Source: CAYSUS01 sp964434165
GTDB lineage: Bacteria; Planctomycetota; Planctomycetia; Pirellulales; Thermoguttaceae
Length of the DNA stretch: 64,000 bases
Direction: 5' to 3'
NCBI GenBank assembly: GCA_964434165.1
Contig: CAYSUS010000021.1
Coordinates: 19,578-83,577 of the forward strand
Shown here: positions 44,949 through 54,419 of the stretch, one piece after another
How the letters are laid out: each line of letters begins with the position of its first letter
How positions within the stretch are numbered: position 1 is the first letter of the stretch
Translations under genes and position numbers: made by a program
Notes under the pieces: model-generated
Databases searched by the model: none
Told to the model about the DNA's origin: nothing
The model's input: only the letters and a program-made list of their open reading frames with translations

Positions 44949-45878
44949 ATGATCCCTCCCGTCCCGCCCTCAACGCGGCGCGGCGCGGCGTCGCGCGGAT
45001 TCACCCTGGTCGAGCTGCTGGTCGTGATCGCGATCATCGGCATCCTCATCGGCCTGCTGCTGCCGGCCGTGCAGGCGGCCCGCGAATCGGCCAGGAAGAT
45101 GACGTGTACGAATCAGCTCAAGCAGATCGGGCTGGCGCTGCACTTGTACCACGACGCGGTGCACCAGCTCCCGCCCGGCTGGTCCGCACGGCATCCGCAG
45201 ACGGGCAGGCCGTACTTCCTGGGAAAGCCGGGCTGGGCCTGGGGCGTAAGCCTCTTGCCCTATCTCGAACAGGCTAACGTGCTCGACAACTACGTCCACC
45301 TCGATCTGCCCATCACCGATCCGGCCAACGCCCGTGCCCGGAGCACGCCGCTGGCCGTGTTCCGCTGCCCCTCGGACCCCGGCGGCCCGATGTTCCTCCT
45401 CGAGCCCGGCAGCGAGCCCAAGCCCGACTACGACCCCGGCTTCACGGCCACCGAGATCCCCACCTCGAACTACATCGGCGTGTTCGGCACGACGCGGATG
45501 AAGGACGTCTGCGCCGGCGGCGGCGACTGCGTCGGCGACGGCTCGATGGTGTTCCAACTCGGATTCCGTTTCGCCGATCTGACCGACGGGCTGAGCAGCA
45601 CCTTCGTGGTGGGCGAGCGGAGTTCCAGGATCAGCTCCTCGACGTGGCTGGGCGTGCTCGCCGGCGGCGATCACGCGCCGGGCCGCGTGGTCGGCACCGC
45701 CGTCACGCCCCCCAACTCCGACGAGAAGGCGTTCTGCAATTTCAGCAGTTACCACCCGTCAGGCACCAACTTCGTCTGCGGCGACGGCTCGGTGCACCTC
45801 GTGCCCGAGTCGATCGACATGCAGGTCTATCACGCCCTCTGCACGCGCAGCAGCGGTGAGATCGCCGCGGTGCCGTAG
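44949..45878 (+). CDS. DUF1559 pseudopilin-like protein (second)
   Basis: A 309-aa DUF1559 protein with the usual prepilin start (RGFTLVELLVVIAIIGILIGLLLPAVQAARESARK) and C-terminal HPSGTNFVCGDGSVHLVPESID. It is more distant than a duplicate of the gene at 39213. ATG 44949 is chosen because it gives a short Pro-rich leader before the prepilin motif; the ORF extends upstream to 44655 with no family sequence. Divergent from the amidohydrolase operon; the 287-bp gap has no other recognised feature. Confidence 0.92.
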   Translation: MIPPVPPSTRRGAASRGFTLVELLVVIAIIGILIGLLLPAVQAARESARKMTCTNQLKQIGLALHLYHDAVHQLPPGWSARHPQTGRPYFLGKPGWAWGVSLLPYLEQANVLDNYVHLDLPITDPANARARSTPLAVFRCPSDPGGPMFLLEPGSEPKPDYDPGFTATEIPTSNYIGVFGTTRMKDVCAGGGDCVGDGSMVFQLGFRFADLTDGLSSTFVVGERSSRISSSTWLGVLAGGDHAPGRVVGTAVTPPNSDEKAFCNFSSYHPSGTNFVCGDGSVHLVPESIDMQVYHALCTRSSGEIAAVP

Positions 45879-45899
45879 GCCGGGGAACTGGCGGCCCCC

Positions 45900-46868
45900 T
45901 CACTCCCCGTACCCGTACTGGCGGTTCTTCGCCCCGATGCGGCGGTCGATGTAGGACTTCTCCTCGTCGGTCAGCTCGTCGCGCCACTTCTCGTCAAGGC
46001 GGATCCGGCCGTCGAAGCTCAGCCGCATCATGTTGCCCATCACGTGGAAGCGTGCCGGATCGCTGAAATCCAGCGCCGCGTCCTCGCCGACGCCCATGAA
46101 GCGGAACAGGGCCCGCTCGACGCCCTCCGGATCGCGGCATAGGTCCTCCAGGCGCACCACGTGCACGCGGTCGGCCGGCAGGTAGTTGCGCACCACGCGC
46201 TCCAGGTGCCGATAGCACCACAGCCACTCGCCCACGGCGGTTTCCAGCGCGCGCTTCTCCTTGCGCATCAGCGAGTTGACCGTGCCGCGGCCGTCGCGGT
46301 GCAGCACGATCGTGCGGAGGTCGAACCGCGGGTCGCAGGCGAGAAACGGCAGCGTCTGCGGGTTCTTGCTCGTGTCGAGGAACACGCGTCGCCCTTGGAT
46401 CTCGCAGGCCAGCCGGGCCAGGCGCCAGGTCCGCTGGAGGCGCTCTGCGGCCAGGCGCCGTGGCGGGGCCGAGGCCGGGTACGCCAGGTCGCGGAGCCGG
46501 TCGAGCCACCGCCAGCGGAAGGTGTGGAAGAAGAGGTCCTCGTACCGCCCGCAGCCCTCCCGCGCCTTCAGGCCCACCTCCAGGTCGCCGTGCCGGACCT
46601 CCATGCCCTCGGCCGCGGCCCGGGCGGCGAGCTCGGCGAAGAAGGGGCACGCGGGGACCGGCTGCCCGCACGAGCAGCGGATCTTGGCCGGGTACGACGC
46701 GGCGAGCTCGCCCACCGTCGCCACATCCGGATGCGCCCCCAGCAGAAACGCCAGCAGCGTCGAGCCGCTATGCGGGGCCGAACAGAGATACACGTAGCGC
46801 AAGCGCGGGTGGGCGTCGCTTGAGGCCACAGTGGGGCTGGTCGGGGCGCTTTCCAGGGGCGAGCTCAC
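45900..46868 (-). CDS. PAPS-dependent sulfotransferase family protein
   Basis: A 322-aa sulfotransferase. The 5'-phosphosulfate loop is YVYLCSAPHSGSTLLAFLLG, and the 3'-phosphate site is TIVLHRDGRGTVNSLM. A CxCGQPVPAC-F insert in the first third may bind zinc. It transfers sulfate from PAPS to a carbohydrate or other hydroxyl. Start is GTG 46868. The genes to either side are unrelated, but the window also holds three sulfatases, so sulfated-glycan chemistry is a theme. Confidence 0.88.
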   Translation of the reverse strand: MSSPLESAPTSPTVASSDAHPRLRYVYLCSAPHSGSTLLAFLLGAHPDVATVGELAASYPAKIRCSCGQPVPACPFFAELAARAAAEGMEVRHGDLEVGLKAREGCGRYEDLFFHTFRWRWLDRLRDLAYPASAPPRRLAAERLQRTWRLARLACEIQGRRVFLDTSKNPQTLPFLACDPRFDLRTIVLHRDGRGTVNSLMRKEKRALETAVGEWLWCYRHLERVVRNYLPADRVHVVRLEDLCRDPEGVERALFRFMGVGEDAALDFSDPARFHVMGNMMRLSFDGRIRLDEKWRDELTDEEKSYIDRRIGAKNRQYGYGE

Positions 46869-46916
46869 GGCGGAGGAGTGGCGGTCGGAGAATGTGGGCT
46901 GCGGCCTCCGCCCCCG

Positions 46917-48587
46917 CTACACCTCCGCCTGCAGGTACCGCCAGTTCAAGAGCGGCTGCTCGCGGTGGATCAGCAGGGACTGGAGGCCGTGCTGGCGGGC
47001 CGGGTCGTCGTCGTGGGGGACGAATCTCAACGACTCCGGGCCGAGCCGGGTCCAGAAGTCCGTCTCCAGGATCCGCTCGATCCGGCCCTTTAGATTATAG
47101 GTCTCGCCCACGTACACGGGCCGACCGCGGCTGGAGAGCACGTACACGCCGGGCCGGTCGTACTTCGCGCCGGTGCACTGGCGCAGGGGCGTCGCCCGGG
47201 GCAGGGCCTTGGTGAGCCAGTCGAGATAGCGCTCCTTGGCCAGCCGTTTCGAGGTCTTCGCGCGCTTGCGGATCGCCAGGGCGGCCCAGCGGTACTCCAA
47301 CGGCGAATGGCCCGGGGCGAGCTCCGCGGCGATCCCGTCCAGCTCGGCCGCCGCCCGGGGCGAGCAAAGCGCCTCGTCCAGGGAATACCCGTAGTTCACG
47401 CTCACAAGTTGCGCGGCGATCTCGCCGGCGAAGCTGTAGGCGTCCATCCCCTCGAACGACAGGCGCCCTCGCGAATCGCCGTTGACGTGCAGCTTGCCGG
47501 CTTTCCGCACGCGCAGCAAGAGCCGGTTCCACACGTACGCGTCGCCAACCAGGCCGTTCTTGTGGCACGCGGCCACGAAGGCCGCATCGAGCTCGGGATC
47601 GCAGAGCACGTAGTCGGCCGACTTGCCCGAGCAAGTGGCGCGATAGGCGTCGATGAGGCCCCGCTCGGTGTCCTCATCCAGCTCGAGCATGGGGCGCCCG
47701 TTGCGCATCCGGCCGCGCTTCTTGCCCGCGGAGGTCTTCGGGGCGCTGCGGATCGGGTCGGCCGGGCCGTCCAGGGGATCGCCCACGCTGGCGGCTTCGA
47801 CCCGCTGGTTGATTCGCTTCACGTAGTCGTGCGACAGCTCGATGCCCAGCCACTTCCGCCCCAACTTCTTGGCCACCGCCAGCGTGGTGCCGCTGCCGGC
47901 GAACGGGTCGAGCACGATATCCTGCGGGTTGCTCGATACGCGGATGATCCGCCCCAGGAGCTGCTCGGGCATCTGGCAGCCGTGGAAGCCCTCGCGCTCC
48001 TTGAACGTGCCGGCCACGCGCGCGAAGTACCAGGTGTCGTGCATCGGGGCGAAGCCCGAGGGCGGCGCGTCCTGCGGCCGGTAGATCCACGTGTTGTCGG
48101 GCAGCCGGCCCTTGGGGTTCGCCCGGGCGTCGCGATACACGAGCTGCCGGGCGGAGGGGACGCGCACCAGCGGGTTCTCGCCATTGAAGGTGAAGCGGTC
48201 CGGATCCTTCACGAAGTGAAACAGGTGCGTGTGCGAGCGGCTGAAGCCCCGCACGCAGTTGACGCCGAACGTGTAGTACCAGATGACCCAGCTCCGGCAC
48301 GAGAACCCGGCCGCATCCTGGGCGATGAGCTTCAGCTCGGCGGCGAATTCGTCGCCGATGGCCAGCCAGAACGTACCGGTGGCCTTGAGCACGCGCGCGA
48401 CCGCGGCGATCCACTTCTTCGACCAGTCGAGATACTCCCGCCGGGAACGGCGGTCGTCGTAGAGATCGTACTCGTAACCGATGTTGAACGGCGGGTCGGC
48501 GAACACCAGATCGACGCTGCCCGCGTCGAGCTGCCCCAGCCGCTCCAGACAATCGCCTTCATGGACCTTGTTCAGGGCGAGTCCCAT
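46917..48587 (-). CDS. Beta-class DNA methyltransferase fused to GIY-YIG domain
   Basis: A 556-aa fusion. Residues 1-270 are an amino-methyltransferase of the beta class: motif IV DPPFNIGY (31-38) precedes motif I FAGSGTT (229-235). Residues 300-475 are of unknown fold. A C-terminal GIY-YIG module (about 478-556) has GVY (480-482), YVG (492-494) and Arg 502. The position of the usual catalytic Glu reads Gln (residue 536 in GLQSLLI), so nuclease activity is doubtful. No separate restriction enzyme gene lies next to it. The fusion might be a single-chain modification/restriction protein, or an orphan methyltransferase with a binding module. ATG 48587. Confidence 0.88.
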   Translation of the reverse strand: MGLALNKVHEGDCLERLGQLDAGSVDLVFADPPFNIGYEYDLYDDRRSRREYLDWSKKWIAAVARVLKATGTFWLAIGDEFAAELKLIAQDAAGFSCRSWVIWYYTFGVNCVRGFSRSHTHLFHFVKDPDRFTFNGENPLVRVPSARQLVYRDARANPKGRLPDNTWIYRPQDAPPSGFAPMHDTWYFARVAGTFKEREGFHGCQMPEQLLGRIIRVSSNPQDIVLDPFAGSGTTLAVAKKLGRKWLGIELSHDYVKRINQRVEAASVGDPLDGPADPIRSAPKTSAGKKRGRMRNGRPMLELDEDTERGLIDAYRATCSGKSADYVLCDPELDAAFVAACHKNGLVGDAYVWNRLLLRVRKAGKLHVNGDSRGRLSFEGMDAYSFAGEIAAQLVSVNYGYSLDEALCSPRAAAELDGIAAELAPGHSPLEYRWAALAIRKRAKTSKRLAKERYLDWLTKALPRATPLRQCTGAKYDRPGVYVLSSRGRPVYVGETYNLKGRIERILETDFWTRLGPESLRFVPHDDDPARQHGLQSLLIHREQPLLNWRYLQAEV

Positions 48588-48749
48588 CGATCCGTCTCCG
48601 GGAGGGATTTGGCTCCACGTATTCTGTATCCATGCTAGTGTTCGCGGGACTTCGCCGGAAGTGGGTGACCGCTGGGTCGAGAATCGGGAGCCGGCGCAAC
48701 CCCTCTGTGGAGTTGTGGCCGCGGCACAAGGCCCACTGCCCGACCCGCT

Positions 48750-51566
48750 TCAGCGAAACCGCGCTTCACCGCGAAGGATCGGCGTGACGTACACGAAGGG
48801 CATGGCGGCTTCGGAGGTCAGCTCAAGCGTGGAGCGGCCCGCGGGCAGAAAGGGCACTCCCTCCAACCGCGTCTGACCCTTGACGAAGTTGTTCCGGTCG
48901 TACCAGACGCAGCGGCCGTCGGGGCTCAGCTCGAGCTGATCCTGCGGCTGGAGAACGAACGGCAGGGCGAGCAGCTTGCCGCGGGCGGCGACCGCGGGCC
49001 GCGAGAGCGGCCGCGGCACCTCGCGGAGCGCCTCGATCCGACCGACGTGCACCGTGCAGGGCCTGTCGGTCGGCACGTCCAGCAGTTGCAGGCGGAGCTG
49101 CCGCACGTGGCGATAGTCGAACCCGGCCAGGTTGCCCTTGTGGCGGAAGAGGTGGTAATCGAACGTCGCGTCGGTCGCCGGATCGATGATCCGCACGTAG
49201 CGCCAGCCCTCGAAGTCGATCCGCACGAGGTGGTCCTTGGCGCGAATCAGGCTCGGCTCGACCAATTGCACGTCCAACAGCGCCCCGCTCGCGTCGCCGT
49301 GAACCCACAGGCCAATGGAGCGGTTCTCGACGATGTTGGGCCGCTCCGCGTATTCGAGCGAGACCCAGCCCCGGGCCCCGACGGTCTTCTTCCCCGCCTG
49401 GCCCACCAGTCGCAGCGAGGGCTGGCCCCCGCGGGTCACGTCGGCCGAGCGCGAGGCCTCGACCGTGGTTCCCCAGTGGCTGCCCGACTCCCAGGCGACC
49501 GGCGCGTCGGCCGGATCGAAGAGGACGACGTTCTCCTCGTGGCCGAAGTCCCTCAGCGCCGGCCGCACGCGGAGCCGCAAGGAGAGCGGTTGTCGGGCGA
49601 ACGGATTGTCGAGCTGCCAGGCGTCGTCGCCCTCGACGTCGCTTCGCACGAGCCGTTCGGGCCCGTATTGAATGGGGCGAAAGGCGAACTTGCCTTCCTC
49701 ATCGGCGAAGAGCTCGAACTCCTTGCCCCGCTCCTTCAGCCGGGTCATGGCCGCCGGCGAGAAGCCGCCGGCCTGGCGTGCCTGCTGGTAGCGGTGAACG
49801 ATGTCGAGGATCTCGCCGGCCCGGCCGTTATCGTGGAAGTAGCGGGTGTGCATGTGCAGCGACACCGGGGCTTCGTAGGCGAGCGACTTGGCGCAGAAGT
49901 ACTCCCATTCGTCGGGCATGGTGGCCGGATAGGCCTCACACGCCGAGCGGAGGTTGAGCCAGCCCGACTCGGCCGCCGCCAGGTTGCGGTGGTACCACTC
50001 GATCCGCTGCGGGATCTTATGGTCGTCCATGTATCGCTTGGTGGCGAGATACACCCCGTCGTTGGCGTTGCCCCGCATGTGAACGTGCCAGCCGTAGCCG
50101 CCGTTGCCGCCGGAGCCGGTGATCAGCACCTCGCGCTTCAGCCGCCTGGCCACCTCGCGGTGGATCCAGTGGGCGTCGTGCCAGCCGCGCCCCGTGGCGT
50201 TCATCGCCTCGCCGCCGTCGAAGTAGATCATGTCAACGCCGCACTCGTTGCAGACGTCGGCGATCCGCTGGGCGATTTCGGGCAATAGATCGGTCGTCGG
50301 GTTGGGCAGGTACATGTTGTACCTCCTGAGCAGGTACCGGACCGGCTCGCCCGCCTCGTGCGCCGCAGCCTTCGTGCCGAATCGTCCGCGCCGACACTTC
50401 GTGAAAAGCGGCGGCGACTCACGGTAGTCGCCGTACGTGACGATCTCGTCGCCGATCCACAGGTCGCAGCCGGCCGTGGCGTAGCTGTCCTCCCTGGTCA
50501 TGCCGGCGAGCGACCCCTCGACGGGGATCTCGGTCGCCTCGGCCGACAGGTCCTCGGCAAGCGCGAACGAGCGCGCGACGGCAAGCCGCTCGTCGGGCAA
50601 GGGCCGCACGTAGGGGTCGTTGACGCTGATGCAGGCCGAAAGCAGGTGGATGCCAAGCTTCAGGCCGGCGGCGTGCAACTTGTCGGCCGTCTGTCTCAGC
50701 CCGGCCATCCCGCCGGGGAAGCTCCGCTCGTTGACCGCGTAGTGCCCCAGACTGGTGGACCACGTGCCCGAGAACGTGAGCACGTAGCCGAAGCCGCCCC
50801 GTTTGGCAAAGGCGATCACCTCGTCGACGTTGCCGGCCGTGAGGTCGGTAAACAGATACGGCTCCTCGAGCGCCTTGGATCGGCGGAACCACACGCCGCC
50901 CAGCGTCAAATGGGGCAGGCCGTACTTCAGCTCGAGCTGCTCGATGGCCTCCAGCGTCTTCTCCCGTGGCGTGACGAACACGGCCAGACGGATGCCGTCG
51001 AAGCCCGTCGATTGGACCGCCTCGGAAACGAAGGTCGTCCCCGTCGTCCCGTAGGCGATCCGGTGACGCAGATACGGGCAGAGCCGCGCCAGCCCGACGT
51101 GCATGCCCCCGACCTGAGCGAGCGGCCAGTAGTGCCCGATCGTTTCGCGGGGGACATTCAGCGGGAGCCGCACCAGCGCGAGCTGCTGGGTGCCGTCGGG
51201 CACGCCGCCTTGCAGGGCGAAGTAGAAATGCGTCGGCTCGGCCGCGACCTTCAGCCGTACCGAGCCCTGGTTGCCGGCGAATCGGACCGTCCACGTGCCG
51301 TCCCCCTCGCTGATCGATTCGGCCGGGTGCCACCCCGAGGCGTTGCGGAGCATGGCGAGCGGCGTCGGCATTTCGCCGGCGGCTAGGTCCTTGCCCGACG
51401 CCTTGACGACGAACGATTTCGTGCAGGCGTCCTCGCCGATGCTCCAGCGGACAAGCTGGTTCTCCAGCACGACGTCGTCGGCAGCGGCCGAGAGGGCGCA
51501 GACGGCAATGCTTGCCAGCAGCAGACCGAGCCGGGGGAGCGTCGAAGTCGCCAGTCGATCGAGCAT
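48750..51566 (-). CDS. Large secreted glycosidase-like TIM-barrel protein
   Basis: A 938-aa secreted protein with signal peptide (LGLLLASIAVCALSAAADD). The N-terminal beta-sandwich precedes a TIM-barrel segment with GGFGYVLTFSGTWS, LGIHLLSACIS and DVCNECGVDMIYFDGGEAMNA, whose D...YFDGGE resembles the catalytic strand of alpha-galactosidase-like glycoside hydrolases. A C-terminal 300-residue beta-rich part (WVSLEYAERPNIVENRSIGLWVHG) looks like a carbohydrate-binding or sandwich domain. ATG 51566. It follows gyrB by 78 nt on the same strand. Substrate unknown; probably polysaccharide use. Confidence 0.75.
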   Translation of the reverse strand: MLDRLATSTLPRLGLLLASIAVCALSAAADDVVLENQLVRWSIGEDACTKSFVVKASGKDLAAGEMPTPLAMLRNASGWHPAESISEGDGTWTVRFAGNQGSVRLKVAAEPTHFYFALQGGVPDGTQQLALVRLPLNVPRETIGHYWPLAQVGGMHVGLARLCPYLRHRIAYGTTGTTFVSEAVQSTGFDGIRLAVFVTPREKTLEAIEQLELKYGLPHLTLGGVWFRRSKALEEPYLFTDLTAGNVDEVIAFAKRGGFGYVLTFSGTWSTSLGHYAVNERSFPGGMAGLRQTADKLHAAGLKLGIHLLSACISVNDPYVRPLPDERLAVARSFALAEDLSAEATEIPVEGSLAGMTREDSYATAGCDLWIGDEIVTYGDYRESPPLFTKCRRGRFGTKAAAHEAGEPVRYLLRRYNMYLPNPTTDLLPEIAQRIADVCNECGVDMIYFDGGEAMNATGRGWHDAHWIHREVARRLKREVLITGSGGNGGYGWHVHMRGNANDGVYLATKRYMDDHKIPQRIEWYHRNLAAAESGWLNLRSACEAYPATMPDEWEYFCAKSLAYEAPVSLHMHTRYFHDNGRAGEILDIVHRYQQARQAGGFSPAAMTRLKERGKEFELFADEEGKFAFRPIQYGPERLVRSDVEGDDAWQLDNPFARQPLSLRLRVRPALRDFGHEENVVLFDPADAPVAWESGSHWGTTVEASRSADVTRGGQPSLRLVGQAGKKTVGARGWVSLEYAERPNIVENRSIGLWVHGDASGALLDVQLVEPSLIRAKDHLVRIDFEGWRYVRIIDPATDATFDYHLFRHKGNLAGFDYRHVRQLRLQLLDVPTDRPCTVHVGRIEALREVPRPLSRPAVAARGKLLALPFVLQPQDQLELSPDGRCVWYDRNNFVKGQTRLEGVPFLPAGRSTLELTSEAAMPFVYVTPILRGEARFR

Positions 51567-51644
51567 GAATGCGTTCCTTCCGGTCTCGGGGGAACAGAAG
51601 CCGACTTGGTCTTCTGGTCCGAACAACTCCGCTGCGTCATCGCC

Positions 51645-54221
51645 CTACACGTCCAGATTCCGCACTTCCAGCGCGTGCTTCTCGATGAACTCGCGGCGGG
51701 GTTCGACCTTGTCGCCCATGAGCACGCGGAACAGCTCGTCGGCCGTGCCCGCGTCCTCCATGGTCACCTGGAGCAGCGTGCGGTTGGCGGGGTCGAGCGT
51801 GGTCTCGCGAAGCTCCTCGGCGTTCATCTCCCCGAGGCCCTTGAAGCGGGTGATCTGAAGGCCCTTCTCTCCCGCCGAGCGGATGGCCGTCAACAGGCCG
51901 CGGAGGTCGTCCAGTCCGGTCACCGACTCGCCGCGGCGCAGCCGGTAGCGCGGCTCCTCCACGCCAGTCCGCTCCTGGGGGATGAGGGCGTCGATGTCGA
52001 AGTTCATCTTTTTCAGCTCGGCCAACTGGTTGTTGATCGAGCGGACCTCGTGAAGCTCGATGATGTGCAGCTTGCTGGCCGTGGGCACGGCCGCGGTATC
52101 CTCGGGCTTTTCGGCCACGCCCTCGCTGTCGGCCACGTGCAGCTCTTCGCCCTTCTCGTACTCCTGCTGCTCGAGGAACTCGTCCAGCTTGGCACGGGTG
52201 GCGAACCAGTGCTCCTGTCCGTTGAGGAACACGTGGTACATCGGCAGGCGACCGGTCTCCTCGTCGCGGCAGTCGGCATGCTCGCGAAGGCTGATGCCGC
52301 GGCGCTCCAGGGCCAGGAGCGATTCCTCGAGGGCGGCGAGGGTCCGGCAGAGGTGCTCCATCGGCGCGCCGGAGATCTCCACGCCGTCGCCGGGCTCGAA
52401 CACGGCGTCGGCCAGCCCCATCTCCAGCAGTTGCTCCTTCATCTCCTCCTCGGTCTGCACGTAGTACGTACTCTTTTTGCGACGCACGCGGAACAGCGGC
52501 GGCTGGGCCACGTACACGTGGCCGGCCTTCACCAGGTCGTACATCTGCCGGTAGAAGAACGTCAACAGCAGCGTGCGGATGTGGGAGCCGTCCACGTCGG
52601 CGTCGGTCATGATGATGACCTTGCCGTAGCGGCGGCGCGCCAGATCGACCTCCTCGCCGACGCCGGATCCCAGCGCGGCGATGATGCTGCGCACCTCGGC
52701 GTTGTCGAGGACCTTGTCCACGCGCGACTTGTAGGCGTTGATGATCTTGCCGCGCAGGGGAAGGATGGCCTGGTATTCTCGCATCCGGCCACCCTCGGCG
52801 CTCCCGCCGGCCGAATCGCCCTCGACGAGGTAGAGCTCGCAGCGATCCACCTCGCGGCTGGTGCAATCGCGGAGCTTGCCCGGCAGGGCCCCGCCCGACA
52901 TCGCCCCCTTGCGCTCGCGCAACAGGGCCTTGGCCTTGCGCGCGGCCTCGCGGGCCTCGGCGGCGAGCACGGCCTTGGAGACGATCTGTCGGGCGATCTT
53001 GGGGTGCTCTTCCAGGTACTGGGCCAGGTGGTCGCCGACCACCGAGTTGACGATGCCCTCCATCTCCGGGTTGTTGAGCTTGCCCTTGGTCTGGGCCTCG
53101 AACTGCGGGTCGGGGAGGCGCACCGAGATGACCGCGGTCAGCCCTTCGCGGAGGTCATCGCCCGAGGGGACGAGGTCCTTGAAGATCGCCTCCTTGCGCC
53201 CGTAGGCGTTGAGCGTCCGCGTCAGTGCCGTGCGGAAGCCGGTCAGGTGGGTGCCGCCGTCGATCGTGTTGATGTTGTTGGCGTAGCGATGAACGTTCTC
53301 GGTGTATTCGCCGCAGTACTGAAGGGCAACCTCGATCTCGATGCCCGTCTCCTCGTCCCAGTGATGGATGTGGATCACGTCGGGATGGACCGGCTCGGTG
53401 GCCCGGTTGAGGTGACGGACGAACTCGACCAGGCCCTCGTTGTACTGGAAGGCCTCGCCCTCCCCAGTGCGCTGGTCCTTGAAGACGATCTTCACGCCCC
53501 GGTTCAGGAAGGCCAGCTCCTGAAGCCGCTTGTGGAGGATGTTGTAGTCGAACTTCAGGTCGCCGAAGACCTGGTAATCGGGCTTGAACGTGGTCTTGGT
53601 GCCCGTGCCCTGGGCGCTTCCCATTCGGTTGACGGGCCCGGTCGGCTTGCCCCGCTCGTACTCCTGCTGATAGACGTGGCCGCCGCGGCGGACCTCGACC
53701 TCGCACCACTCGGAGAGGAAGTTGACGGCCTTCACGCCCATTCCGTGAAGCCCGCCCGACGTCTTGTAGGCGGTCTTGCCGAACTTGCCGCCGTACTTGA
53801 GCATGGTCATCACGCCCTCCAGGGCGGATCGCCCGATGCTCGGGTCCTCGTCCACGGGGATGCCGCGCCCGTCGTCGGCCACGGTGATCGAGCCGTCCGG
53901 GTTGACCGTCACCTGGATCACTTTGGCGTAGCCGGCCATCACCTCGTCGATCGAGTTGTCCACGACCTCGGTGACCAGGTGGTGCATGCCGCGCACGTCG
54001 CGGTTGCCGATGTACATGCCGGTCCGTTCGCGCACGTGCTCCAGGTCACTCATGTAGCGCATCTGGGCGACGTCGTACTCCGAGAGCTCGGCGCCGACCG
54101 GCGCGGTCGGGCTTGGCGGCGCTTTTCCCTGCGGCTCCTCGGCCGGCTCAGGCGGCGGGGCGGGTGCGTCGCTGTGGGGTTGCTGGGGCTGGTTCGGTTC
54201 GTCGGTCATCTTCTCGCTCAC
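51645..54221 (-). CDS. gyrB: DNA gyrase subunit B
   Basis: An 858-aa gyrase B. GHKL ATPase: EVVDNSIDEVMAGYAK, DDGRGIPVD, KTSGGLHGMGVKAVN; transducer; TOPRIM: LYLVEGDSAGGSAEGGR and IIMTDADVDGSHIRTLLLTFFYRQM; an insert of about 100 residues follows, as in proteobacterial GyrB, then the RFKGLGEMNAEELRETTLDP tail. A long Pro-rich acidic leader is present before VGAELSEYDVAQMRYMSD. Start GTG 54221 or ATG 54209 cannot be separated. It is the last of the dnaA-dnaN-dciA-gyrB cluster, 198 nt after dciA with a repeat in the gap. Confidence 0.97.
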   Translation of the reverse strand: MSEKMTDEPNQPQQPHSDAPAPPPEPAEEPQGKAPPSPTAPVGAELSEYDVAQMRYMSDLEHVRERTGMYIGNRDVRGMHHLVTEVVDNSIDEVMAGYAKVIQVTVNPDGSITVADDGRGIPVDEDPSIGRSALEGVMTMLKYGGKFGKTAYKTSGGLHGMGVKAVNFLSEWCEVEVRRGGHVYQQEYERGKPTGPVNRMGSAQGTGTKTTFKPDYQVFGDLKFDYNILHKRLQELAFLNRGVKIVFKDQRTGEGEAFQYNEGLVEFVRHLNRATEPVHPDVIHIHHWDEETGIEIEVALQYCGEYTENVHRYANNINTIDGGTHLTGFRTALTRTLNAYGRKEAIFKDLVPSGDDLREGLTAVISVRLPDPQFEAQTKGKLNNPEMEGIVNSVVGDHLAQYLEEHPKIARQIVSKAVLAAEAREAARKAKALLRERKGAMSGGALPGKLRDCTSREVDRCELYLVEGDSAGGSAEGGRMREYQAILPLRGKIINAYKSRVDKVLDNAEVRSIIAALGSGVGEEVDLARRRYGKVIIMTDADVDGSHIRTLLLTFFYRQMYDLVKAGHVYVAQPPLFRVRRKKSTYYVQTEEEMKEQLLEMGLADAVFEPGDGVEISGAPMEHLCRTLAALEESLLALERRGISLREHADCRDEETGRLPMYHVFLNGQEHWFATRAKLDEFLEQQEYEKGEELHVADSEGVAEKPEDTAAVPTASKLHIIELHEVRSINNQLAELKKMNFDIDALIPQERTGVEEPRYRLRRGESVTGLDDLRGLLTAIRSAGEKGLQITRFKGLGEMNAEELRETTLDPANRTLLQVTMEDAGTADELFRVLMGDKVEPRREFIEKHALEVRNLDV

Positions 54222-54302
54222 TGGTAAATGGGAACATCCGTGTTCTTCGTAACGGACCGATCGCTTCCTTGCGTGAAAGCTCGGCCGCGCCGTGGGCTCC
54301 CC

Positions 54303-54398
54303 GATCGCCTTGCGCGATCTCGGGAAGAGGGGTCAGGACCCTTCTGTGCGAAGCACCCTGCGGGCCGCTTGGGCAACAGGCCCTGACCCCTTCTCCCT
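54303..54398. repeat. RAYT-related hairpin repeat, copy B
   Basis: Starts with the short palindrome GATCGC-CTTGC-GCGATC (54303-54319). Next is an outer stem: GGGAAGAGGGGTCAGG (about 54321-54336) pairs with CCTGACCCCTTCTCCC (about 54381-54397). The loop carries CACCCTGCGGGCCGCTTGGG. GGGGTCAGG matches the ends of the transposase element at 7652-8610. It sits between gyrB and dciA. Confidence 0.8.
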
Positions 54399-54419
54399 TC
54401 CAGGATCGTACGTGGCTCC

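Noticed and set aside
46261..46797. 178-aa plus-strand open frame opposite the sulfotransferase
   Set aside because: Shadow frame of the sulfotransferase gene with no signal peptide or family motif.
51606..54227. 873-aa plus-strand open frame opposite gyrB
   Set aside because: Shadow of gyrB; no recognisable domain, and gyrB on the other strand is certain.
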